Positions 1-11,400 of a DNA stretch of 64,000 nucleotides are shown piece by piece (the stretch's first letter is position 1; each line of letters starts with the position of its first letter). The DNA comes from Mesaphorura yosii (lineage: Eukaryota > Arthropoda > Collembola > Poduromorpha > Tullbergiidae). Made by a program: the position numbers and the translations under genes. The stretch is taken from NCBI GenBank assembly GCA_009869945.1, contig WIXG01000236.1, forward strand, positions 1 to 64,000. Reading direction: 5' to 3'. The notes under the pieces were generated by a model that had not been told where the DNA came from, did not search any database, and saw nothing but the letters and a program-made list of their open reading frames with translations.

Positions 1-939
1 CCACCCGGTCATGGGCTCGTTCTGAATGGTCATGCCCCACCAGTTGACTCCAGCGTCCTTGTATGCCTGGAAGAACCTATGCACAAAGTAGGAAAGTACA
101 GAACGTGAGTAATGAGGACTCGGACTCGGCTGATTAAAATCTCATGCAGATCGCAGGTGCTTACTTGAGTAAATATCTGGCGTAAGTTTGCCAGAAGATT
201 GAGCCAGGGCCTTCCAGCAGCTGTCCGCCATGATTAAGTTCTCCGTTATTCTTCAACCAAGCTGGAGGACTCCAAGAAGAGGCGATGTTTCTGATTGGAT
301 GCTTGGAGAGTTGCTGAGCTTGCAGAATTTGGGGAATCTGCGACAAACGACACATTAATCATAAGCTGAGTTTGTCCTGAGCTGACTGCAAACTGGACTC
401 ACCTTGTAATTTGTGTCTTCTGGCACGAGTCGCCAGGCAGCTAGGTCCCAATCCCATTCGGTGTCGTCATACGTGTACGGGCGCGTCGAGAAATCGCAGC
501 CGGAGATGACAATGCGTGACATGGAGTACTCAATGCCAGTTTCGGAAAAGTACTCCGAGAGAATTGAGCGTTGAAGGGCCGCAGAGACATTTCCAATGTT
601 GAGTGCTGCTGCGTCACTCCAGGAGCCTCCGAACCCATGAATTTCTTGATACTGAACGTTGCGGTTGATGGTCACGTCCCACTCCTGGCCTTCGGGTTGC
701 ACGACGACGTTGAATTGCTGGGTGGTTCTGTCCAGTCGCTTGCCCGCACGGTCACTTTCGTAGATGGCGGCCTGGCCACGGACACCGGGCGTGATGGGAT
801 CCATGCTGTCACAGTACGCTTCGGTGCACACGCAGGCGACGGAGTCATGGCCAAAGCTACGTGGCTGGCAGGGATTGGCGCCCCAGGTCGAGAGGCCCAA
901 GAGCGAGGTCAGGGCGAGGATGAGCACGGCTTTGCCCAT
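1..939 (-). CDS. GBA1: Lysosomal glucosylceramidase (GH30), 5' part, cut by window edge
   Basis: Glucosylceramidase cleaves glucose from glucosylceramide in the lysosome. Three exons are visible on the minus strand: 403-939, 165-337 and 1-76, with consensus splice sites and a frame that stays open across both joins. The protein starts with a hydrophobic signal peptide (MGKAVLILALTSLLGLSTWG), then the family's cysteine-rich start (NPCQPRSFG...VCVCTEAYCDS), a beta-sheet segment with QEIHGFGGSWSDAAALN, and the (beta/alpha)8 barrel pieces SSWSPPAWLKNNGEL and NWWGMTIQNEPM. The E of NEP is the expected acid/base catalyst of clan GH-A; the nucleophile lies beyond the window edge. The ATG at 937-939 follows a TATA/initiator promoter at a suitable distance. 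The rest of the gene runs off the left end. Family assignment is secure; which paralogue is not. Confidence 0.93.
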
Positions 940-960
940 GGCTGGTGGCAGAATTTTAGA

Positions 961-1001
961 AGACTGACTGAAGCAAACGAGTGCCCGTGAATGGTTTTAT
1001 A
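961..1001 (-). promoter_or_regulatory. TATA box plus initiator of the glucosylceramidase gene
   Basis: On the minus strand TATAAAA lies at 1001-995 and a TCAGTC initiator at 967-970 region, with its A at about 969. The spacing of about 32 bp is typical of arthropod TATA/Inr promoters. The start codon follows about 30 bases downstream, giving a very short 5' leader. The motifs are seen directly; transcription from here is inferred. Confidence 0.6.
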
Positions 1002-2493
1002 CGGGCGGTGCTTTTATCCATCAAACTTCAAACCAAATCAATCACGAGGCCAGGATATCGTGTTTATCGTGTTCACTCCTCTTGAAATTCACAATGACAA
1101 GCAGAAACAACCGAGTAAAGTTAAGTTTACGAAGTCAGAGTGACAATAATGCATGAGAACAGTCAGAACGGGTTGTAGGCATGAAAGACTATTCAGATCG
1201 GTTCACTTCCAGCTACTTAACGTAATCACAATTTAAGCTAGAAAACGTTGACAATGTTAAGCTGGTGATTACGGTGTGAACTTGGCGTGCACGTAGACTC
1301 CGATTCTGGTTCCAATTTTGCTTCCCACGTCTCCTGGATCTGGGTCCCTGGTGGTTTGTTGCATATTGCATTGCTCAACGCCAACGTTGATCTCATTGAT
1401 GCACATTCACACGCAAGTTACGTCGGCTGGTCGGTTCTCGACATCGAAAAGTATCGAATCAATCATTGTTATTGTTAAATCCCCACTGACAGTCCTCTAA
1501 GCTCCTGAAACCGAAGCAAATATTTACTTTACTTCAGCCACGCACTTGAATAAATCATCCCCGTAAACTAATTTGTCAAGAGGTATTTTTGTTCTCGTGC
1601 TTTGATTGTGTCACCTTTCAAGTATTTTGCATGCAGTACCTGAATTAGTAATTGTGGAAGTAGTGCTTCGTATGAAAATTGATTTATTTGGTCAAGTCAA
1701 TGTTAAAAGGTATCGGTAAAATATTTGGTAGTAAGAGTGTAAAATTAAGTCGGCGTAAAATTACAAATTGTCCTGAGTCTGAATTTCGTTCAAAATTGAT
1801 GGGTCACAGCTCACACGTGCTTCTGCTTGCATTGACGTAGGAACTTTTCCAAGCATGAAAATAAAGTTAATCTAATTCAGAAATTCAGAATCCAATAAAA
1901 CCAATTTAGAATGTAATGCTAAGTGAAATACAAATAAATTGAATTATTTTGGTCAAAACTCTATACGAGGCGAGATTCTCAGGTAATAAACTAGACAAAA
2001 GAGCGAGAATTATCGTAACTTGTCTTAACCCTTAATTATCGTAACTTGTCTTAACTCTTAATTATCGTATGCCATCTAATATTAATTAGTATCACTTTCA
2101 TTGTGGATCAATTAAAAATAGTATTTCGTCTTGGTAGAATTGAATAATAGTCTTGAATCGTTATCGTTATTTTCCTAACTAATAACTCGAGTACTGTAAT
2201 TATTGCGCTCACTTTTTCATTTCACAAGGAACCGTCAACGATTCCGATTCTTTAACAAAGAATGTCAGCGAATCGTCACGTCTCAACAATAAACGCGTAG
2301 GTAGTAGTAAAAGGTAATAGCAGTAGCAATAGCAATTAGGTCACATAAAAATAAAATAAAAAAATTTCACCTAGTCACTAGATTAGTTGTAATGCAATGC
2401 AACGCAGTTAATCAATAGTTGGTACGGTACACACGTAGAGTAGAGTGCTTAAAGGCTTAGGCTAATACTATCGCTAGGGCGACTATACAATTC
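1002..2493. other. Intergenic, no gene seen
   Basis: AT-rich spacer between the glucosylceramidase promoter and the 3' end of the furin-like gene. It must hold the 3' UTR of the latter. No convincing reading frame was found. It contains one short tandem repeat, listed separately. Confidence 0.6.
2008..2069. repeat. 26-bp tandem repeat, about 2.4 copies
   Basis: The unit begins AATTATCGTAACTTGTCTTA and ends ACCCTT or ACTCTT. Copies start at 2008 and 2034, differing at one base, and a third copy beginning at 2060 breaks off after about ten bases. It lies downstream of the furin-like gene, probably beyond or within its 3' UTR. Confidence 0.8.
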
Positions 2494-5400
2494 TCAAGTC
2501 TTCAGTACGAGTGGAATACCATCAACAACGGATCGGGCATTACGCGTCGTCGCGTTACTGCTCGCAAAATTCACAAAATGCGGAGGCGACGAAGTCGGCT
2601 GCTGCGTCTGCGGCCGCCGATCGAATTCGTCGACTTCCACTTCGGAATTTGTGGAAGTCGTCTCGTCCTCTTCGTCTTCCTCCCGTATGGTTTGGTTCCG
2701 GGAGAATAGGCTCTCTTCGTTCAGGAGTTTCTCCTCGTCTTCTTCATGCAGGCTCACTGGCGAGTAGAGCCCCTTGTTTTGGTGTCCATTGATTTTTCCG
2801 TAGTATCTCTTTGGAGAGTGCGTCATGGCGTTTGTGTAGAATTCTTCGTCAGACGTGCCATCGATTGAAGGACGACCCTGAAACTTGCGACCTCGTGTCC
2901 GTCCGCGTTGCACCATCACAGCCGTGGCAGCAATCAGCACACAGAGCGCAGAAATGCAAAACAGGCTCAGCATAGTCGTGGAGTCGGACCATTTGCGTCG
3001 TCGGGAGTCTTCCTCGGCGGATTGTGCCAGCATAGGTGTGGACTGGTCGCTCTCAGGCACCCGACGAGACACAAAATGACATTCCGCTGAAGCACAGAAA
3101 CAAAATTAGCAAATAACTCTCGTTTCGCATACACAAAGTCCGTTTCCGCTTTATCTAGTCGAAACTTACCACTCAGATCGCGTGTCAGTGGATTGTTCGC
3201 GGATTGCGTGTGGCGCTTCGAGTAACAGTGGCAACAATTTTGATCTTCTATGTTCTGACAGCATTCGATGCAGCGGCTGCTTCCGCGATCTAGTCGGAGT
3301 GGTGGATGACAACTTCGGCAGTTGTAAGGATTTCCGTCTGTCAAAAACACACACGTCATTTTGGACACTTCAGGTATATGCAGCGTTATGTGCATAATTC
3401 AGAAGCGACAAGGAAGGAAGTTTACCATTGCATGTGGCACATGTTGGATGGCACGGGTAGCACCGCACGAATGTCTTGTGCAGATAGTAGCCATCCGGAC
3501 AGGTCAAGTTTTGTAACTCCCGATTTGGCGTGATGATCGTGCCAATGTCTGAAAGTTCAGTGGTCACAGCCGAATCCTTGACGATGGCGTTTGACGGCTC
3601 AATCGGGCAGCCTCCTTTTCCAGAATCCCCAAAATGGCAAGTCAGACACTCCGAATCGCCACGTCCCGTGCAAGTTCTGCATCCGGGCGCGCACGGAAGA
3701 CAGTTGCCCCGGTCATTGTAAAATCTGCAATGTAAAGAGAACACGAGCGTCAGCATAATTCATAAGAAAACTGCAAAATCCTATTTCAAAGTGCAAAAGT
3801 CTGCAAACACGAAGAAAGTTTGCAAGTTGGAAGTCCCAGCTCGCGACTCGCGATTTATTATGGTAATTAGAGTATGCAACTGCAAGATAAGGAAATGTCC
3901 ATTCTCGTGAATTATTCAGTCATAAATTATGCTGCAAATTGTATGCAAATGCGATTAGCGGATGTATGAGCCGACTTTTAACGTAAAATTCGCCAATTTC
4001 GTGTGTTAGTACGCTGCTAATGTCATAACGAAAACATGAATAATGAACGAATAGATGATGTAATTCTAATTTTAAGGGCCTTATGAATTAGGCATGGCAG
4101 GAATGGCGAAAGGATCTTTGCTCTGTATAATCCAATCGCACGAGGATTAAAAAAAAGAAAAAGCCACGTCGCCACGCCACGAAGCTGAATACTTACCCAT
4201 TGGAACAATGTGGAAGACATTTGCCGTTCTCGAGCAGTCCATCATCACGGCACTGAGTGCACGTTTCGAATGACTCGCATCGCGTGCAGAGTTTTGGGCA
4301 CGTGAAGCACTCGTTGCGAGTCTGCGAGTAGAAATGGTCTACGAAACAATGCGGAAGACAGTCGCCGTTGTGCAGGTACGTCTCGGAGTTGCAATCGACG
4401 CAGGTTTCGGGGCTGGAGCAGTGAAGGCAGTTGGTGGAGCCACAGGCGTGACATTCGCCAGTGTCCTGGTTCAGGAACAGGCCGACGGGGCAAGCCTGTA
4501 GAAGAAAAGACAAAAACTTCAATCATAAATAAGCAAAAATGGTTCCGCTGAGACCAAAGCCTGTCGTCGACAGCCGGCAAGGCAACTCTTTAAAAATGCA
4601 TTGTTCAATAAAAGTGTACAAACTCTTATTCTTAATCACCCAGAGTTTGGAATCCTTAATTTCTAGAACTGAGTGTAAAAAGCATAATGTAACAGCATAA
4701 TAAATAAGTTAACTTACAGAATTAGCTTCCACGCAAGAATGCTCATCTGCGCTTAGTTCGAACCCAGTCGCGCACATGTGGCACTTTTCCTCGTCGCAGC
4801 TCTGACATCCGGCGGTGCACGGAACGCATTCGTTGAAGCTCGTAGCGTAGAATCGGGCTGGGCAGTTAACGAGGCATTGATTCCGGTGCAGGACGAGACC
4901 GTGCTTGCAACGCACACACTCGGTTCCCATCGTGCCAGCGCAGGTAGCACAGCTTGAGAGCTGACAAGGTTCACACGAGGAGTCCGCTTCAAAGTACCCT
5001 TCCGGGCACACGGCTAAGCAGGATTGGCCGTGGAGGACGAGGCTGTGTTCGCAAGACGCGCACGACGTGCTGTTGGTGCAGGCACGACAGCGTGACGGGC
5101 AGGGAAGACAGACTTTGGACTTGGCCACCGAGTTAGCGGCGTAGTAGCCTTCAGGGCAGTCGTTGACACAAATCGCGAGCTCCGGAATCCAGTAATCGTT
5201 TTGACACTGCGAACGAATGACTTGCGGTTTCTGCACGGAAGCTGCGACATTCTCCGAGGCGCCGGGAAACAAGAATTCCTGCGGCAGATTGTAGTTCTGT
5301 TGTTGGAAAGTGTTCCGGTAGGTAGGCTGAGATTGCTGTGCGGCGATGATAGAGGATGAAGAGGACTGGAAAATCAAGCCTGGCTGTTGCGGCGTGGTTA

Positions 5401-8400
5401 ATGACCTGGAACGCACTTTGACAGGGTTCACGTCCGTGCCGTACAGAATGAGTTGCCACTTCTTGAGGATTCCTGGTTGATTGATGCGACGACTTCCGGA
5501 GTTTACGATCTCAAGCGTCCAGCGCCCATGGGCTTGCTCTCCCCAAAAGTGCACGGAGAGGAAAGGCCAGTCGTCAAAGTTCGAACTTGACACATCTCGG
5601 GGTCTTTCAAACAGAAGCACGGACGTCGTGCCCATCGGCGAGGTGAGGAGAATGCGAAGATTACCACGTGGGAAGAAACGAAGCGAAATCTTGCATTGGA
5701 CGTGCTCGAGAAACTTGATCTCTGAATTTGTTCCGGCGCAGCCATCCACGTCCATGAAGACTTTCAGCTTTCCCAAGTGTGTGCCCGGAATTTCACGGTC
5801 TTCTCGAATCTCGCGTGATTTGCAAATGTGTTGTGGCGGCGTGCCGGCCCATGTGAGGGCGAGGTCCACGACGGCAGCCGCGTCCATGAGACCATAACCG
5901 AATTTGTGACTGACTGTGACACATTAAAGAGAATACAAAAACTCGAATAAGTTCCATGCCTCAGTTTGTCTATATCCTTTTAATTAGCATCCGAGGCTTC
6001 TGAGCTCAGCTGTCATTCGCATAATCTTTCTTTTGTGATTTGAAATCATCTCATAAAAAATAAATTCGATCGATTCTTAGCACCACGCATTAGCATGAAA
6101 AATATGTGAAAACGAGAACACAAAGAGCAAAAGTAAGCGGTAAGCCCCATGCCAGTGACATTCTCGACATGTCTCTGTCTTCAATGTAAAAGAGGCAGGC
6201 ATATAGCGGCACAATTCTCCAGATTTTCGTCTTTCTTTTATGACAAGAATGGCAGTTTGTTATTAGTCGTCAGATTCAGCAGCATGCCTTTGGGTCCCGA
6301 CTGATTCAACAAGATTATTCCATTAATTCCTTTCTTGTAAGAGTAAAAGCATTCTGCAGACTTCGTTTTAACACATGCAAAATACTCAGGCGGAGAAATT
6401 CGCCGCCTGGCACCTGGCCTTTAGTGAACGGAAAGGAACAGAAAGTGCTCTTGATGGAAAAACAATGATAAAATCCTAACACAGCCCGTAGACAAAACTG
6501 CCCGGAATTCTGCCATTCTCAACGGAAAACACTTGTCACAATTGTCACTCAAGAATGAAAGGAAATGTTTGCGAATGATTGAGCATTCAACACTCAGCAC
6601 CAGCACTTAAAGACAAGAAAGCCAACGCTTACATTTCCGGGAAACTCCGTTGACAAACCAGCCTTCTTCCTTTTCCAGTGGCTCGGGGCGACTAGTCATG
6701 ATGACTGCAATAAACATGAATAAACTGAATCAACTTGTCATGAATAAGCACTTATTGTAATGAATTCCTGATTGGCCAACGAAACGACCAATCAGGAAGC
6801 AGAATTCAAGAATTTACTAAATGCAATGCGCTGATTAGCCGATTAAAACTTTGTTTATTTTTTAAATTGTTGAAACTAAATTGTTTGTGAATTTTCTTGT
6901 TCAAACATGTTTTGTTTGTTCGTTGCTGCAATCATTCAGTTGTAATTTAATTCATAGTTATTCAGTTACAATAAATTGTCAGTAACTTAATGTTAGTGAA
7001 CCTGAATACTGTTAGCAATGGAGACCGATGTCCCAGAAAGTTAATACCAAATCCTAAATTGTGTTAATACTAAATCTTGTTAACTTGTTATTGTTACATT
7101 TACCGAGATAAACGTTGTGTGTAAATGTGGCAAAGGTTGTAAAAAATCGTGGCTCAGCATGTTAACCTCCACCAAAGCAATTTTTTGAAATGCATTAAAA
7201 TGTCTTAAAATTGAATAATAAATATGTACCAATGTGCTGCAGGTCTCTCCAGCTCAGATTGCGATTGGCTTCCAGAGCTAAGGCAGCGATTCCAGCTGGA
7301 AAGGAAAATGCATGTGAGTTAAGAAGTTGCAGCCGTAGCATTCCAGCTGACCCAAATAAGCGAGTAACTGGCAACATACCAGCAAGTGGAGCGCTGGCAC
7401 TCGTTCCGGTGTGCTCCACAGTGCAAATGTGGTCAGGTCGCAGTTGTCCATCCATATCACAGGTCGCAACGCTCTTGTCCAGTGTCGGTGTCCCACTCGA
7501 GTAAGTCGTGGCCAGCGTGGAAGAGCATTCTTCAAGATACCAGGGTTTGTATCCGCCTTGGGTGGCAGACGAGATGGAGAGCGTGAAGATTGAATTTGTG
7601 TAGCCATCACAGTTGCATGAGTCGACGTGACGTCCGCCGTTTCCGGACGCCCACACGAATATCGAGCCCAGACCACTACGACCCTGCGAGCGAGTATAAA
7701 GTACATGCATGCAATGATCGACGATGCATAAGTTTTTTCAAGTGGACAGCCAAGTATGTCATAAATTCAAATTCGAGAGAATAAATCTGCTACAAGCTTG
7801 TTCAAGTCATTTTACGAAGAATGAACGGCCTTCCGTTTCAATTTACACGCACACATGCTGCCTCGTCTCGTTAGTTGGGCGGGCGTCCGAAATAATAGTA
7901 CGTGTAATCGGATTAAGAAAAGTTTATGGAGGTTGAATGGCTGCACGTACAGAGGAAAGGCCAAAGAGAAAGTCTGTGTTGGCGTTATCTCACAAGAGAA
8001 GAGGCTTTTAGTTTTAAAAAGGCCGGCGAAAGGCTGCATACTGAGAACTGAAACTGGAGCAGAGAGCATCCGAACATCTTGTCAGCGTACAAAAATAGAA
8101 TTACAAACTTCTTTTCGCTTCAAGGGCTTACATTAGTCACGCCGTAAATGAACGCACGCCGAGCTAATGGTCCGGGTCCATCCACAGTCTTTCCATCATC
8201 TGCAATTGAATTACACGAGGCAAAGTGGTTAGTAACTAGCAAGTTAGCATTTGACCAGCAGCGGCAGCAGGGCCGGTAAAGTTTTAACTTCATTACGGTT
8301 TACGACAACTACCTAAATTAAATTACCTTCTGGACCCCACGACGCCGAGTAAATGTCGACATGCTCAGGGTTCAGACCGAGGGCTTTCGCTTCGACGGCG

Positions 8401-11400
8401 TCGTTAACGGTGCCGTCGAGCATTCGCACTCCGCCGATGGAGGCGTTGTATGCAATGCCTACGCCACAGATGTTGTTGCCAGCTGTGGCAGCCACTTCTC
8501 CGGCGCAACGAGTTCCATGCTTATTGTCGCCATTGTCTTGCGGAGTCGGGTCGTTGTCATTGTCGTTGATGTCCGTGGAGGCCCTCGGGTCCTACAATAG
8601 AAAGAGGCCATAGATCACTAATGTACATAAAAGGTCAGGCGTCGCACAGCCGCATGCTATCTCATTCCCATCACCATTGCCCGCATCGCAGACCTTTACC
8701 ACATAAAGCCTAAAGCCTGAACATCGATAAATGGACATTTAATTGCTCGTGCGTAAACTGCAGCAGTATCGTGTATATCAGAAGCAAAAGTCTCATTAGC
8801 AAGGTTCCTCGGTTCCTGAGGTCTTTTTGAGCTTTGTCATTTGCTTGACTTGACGTTATTATTGTGAATCGAAAACCAAAGCGACCGCAACTTCCTTTAT
8901 GTAGTCATAGTCACAGTCGCAGGCCTGTCAGAAGTCAAAACTCAGCCACGATAACAAGCTGCGCAAACCGAGTCACAAATCACGATAGCTACAATGCGAA
9001 TGCCCAGATTCCAGATTTGTGCTTCGTGTCTCGCGTTGTGTGTATTCAACTTGAAATTCATACGGCACGATGCTCATTCTCATTTGATGTCACAGTCAGA
9101 CCAGATTCATATTCACATTCATTCATGCCGCTCTAATTTATAATTTTACTGTGTGCGGTAAAGTCTGAATTCTGGGTTTGAAATACCAATGCCATTTCTC
9201 TAGAAATATAAAATTCCTGCCGCAGCCACGAGCCACGGCCATGCCCCATGCAAATAAGCATTGATATTTAATCATGAACTTTGTTCCGATGCTCTCAAGG
9301 GGGGACTCAACATGTTTTCATTTTCCAATTAATTAAACTTCCGCATCGTATCTTCGCAATTCGCATCACATCGCAATAAAGTTTTGTGGTGGCATTCCTG
9401 GTCTGGGCTAGCCACAGTCAAGCCACGTACGCGCAGGAATTGGAATTCTGGAACAAAGTTATTGAATACACGAATCGCGTAGGAAGAGATTTCAAATTAA
9501 TTAAAGAGCAGTAGAGCAAACCCACTCGCAATAAGCGAATTGCCAACCGAGAAACGGTAAACATAAAACGGAAATTAAATTTTTCGGTACGTGCACTTCG
9601 GTTTTGGTATTTGATAAAGATGAGACGGCATGGCAGAAATGCGGGCTCACAATACAATGGAACGACACAGTAAGAACTTTCTTTTCCTCTTTCATCTTCT
9701 GCTCAAAAGATTCATTTCTGCTTTCTCCTCCTGTGTGCCCTGCCTGTGCGTGTAGCTCAGCCTTGTTTATAATCACCATGCGCGAGCCCAATTTTAATTT
9801 ACGTCTCTTGTGTTTGGTCATTTACGCATAAAATCACAAGTCACAAGCTTTTTGACTTGTGGCGTGCTTGGGCAATGCCGCGACTCGCAATTCGTAATCG
9901 CAAAAATCGATCTTGTGCCTCAAAATCTTCGTGCCTGTGTTAAATCGGTCGGAATCGAATCCTAGATCAAAGTCAGAACATAAAACAGGATGGCAAAGCG
10001 ATAAAAATAAGAGCGGCCATCAAAATATGGATTTTCTCGAGCGTCGACTTTCCAGGCTCCAAAGGCGCAGACTTTTTCGATCACACAGATGCGAACAAAG
10101 GAATACAATACAAGTTCATTACATAATACCAATAATGCGAGCTATTTGATTTTCTGGTTTTCGATTTGGACGTTGACGCAGAACGCAATCACCGAAATTC
10201 GATAACAAAACGTCTCATGCAGCGTGAAAGTTAATTCGAGTCCAAGTCGGGTCTTCAGAGAATCGTAAACAAAAGCGAACGCTTCTCGAGTCAGAGGTTC
10301 AAATGAGAGATTAATTTTCAATCCACATCCGCGCCTTCAATATTCAGTGCTTATGTGGCTTTGTTTTTCTCGAATCCGAATTCCCTGTCTAACCAATAAC
10401 CTCATTTCAAGACAAAGCTCACAATCAATCTCTCGAGCTCTTCGCAGACCCGAAATTCGCGATCCGAATCATTTTAAAAATTCCTACCACGCACCGTGCG
10501 AGAATTCATTAATTACATATTCAAATCATGCGTACGGAGTTTCAGCCGTGAAATCACAAGAAAAGAATACAAGCAACTTGCGAAAAAAGGGCCTTCAAGT
10601 GGCTCAAGCCAAGCCCGAGCAGAGCAGGCGATAAGGCAATCAATTCATCTTCGGATTCTCTTAGAAAATGCGGAGACTGACTGAGATACTATGCGAACCA
10701 AAAACCGAATGTTCATGGCTCCCGGCGCTCGACTCAGGCGTAAAATTCCACGAATTCTGGAGCGAGCTTATTTTATTGCTCCGTGTCAGGTTTACGATTA
10801 CGTTCTTGTTTAATGCTCACGTCTTTTTCAATATCCATAAAATGTTTTAGTGCTGGTGTTGAGGGAAAGCAATCAATTTTAAGGTTTCAATTTTCTCACT
10901 TGCACTTCTCTATTTTCACGCTTATTAGATCGCTATCGTCAAGTGTAAATCAAGCGAACGCCAAACACAACACCAAGAGTAAAAGCATGAAAGGATGAAC
11001 GAAGATGAGATGAGATGAAAAAATCGTATATCGTATCTTAGCCATAGTCATAAAGTTTCTCGTTGCACATCCACACGTAAAAGTGTACGCTTCATTCACA
11101 GCCCGCAGCTTTTCCAATTTTCCTTCCTTCTTGAAGTTTATGCGCATTCGAGTTGGAGTTTCTGTTTCGTGTTTTGTTTCAGGTAGCCCAAAGCATTTGA
11201 GCATTTCAAGACTTTCCATCTCCCCTGAAGACTTTCTCCTGCGCCCGGCGGCCAGCCGTGTTTGAAAAAATCACTGAATATTTGATTGCATTAAAATGCA
11301 GGCTAAGTCGCCTACTTACGGCTTGTATTTGTTTACTGCCTTGCCCTGCCTTCATCTCATCGTTGTTTATCTTTTCACAGATCAGAATAAGAATGCGAAA

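Noticed and set aside
571-990. 139-codon plus-strand open frame opposite the glucosylceramidase exon
   Set aside because: Antisense shadow of a well-identified coding exon.
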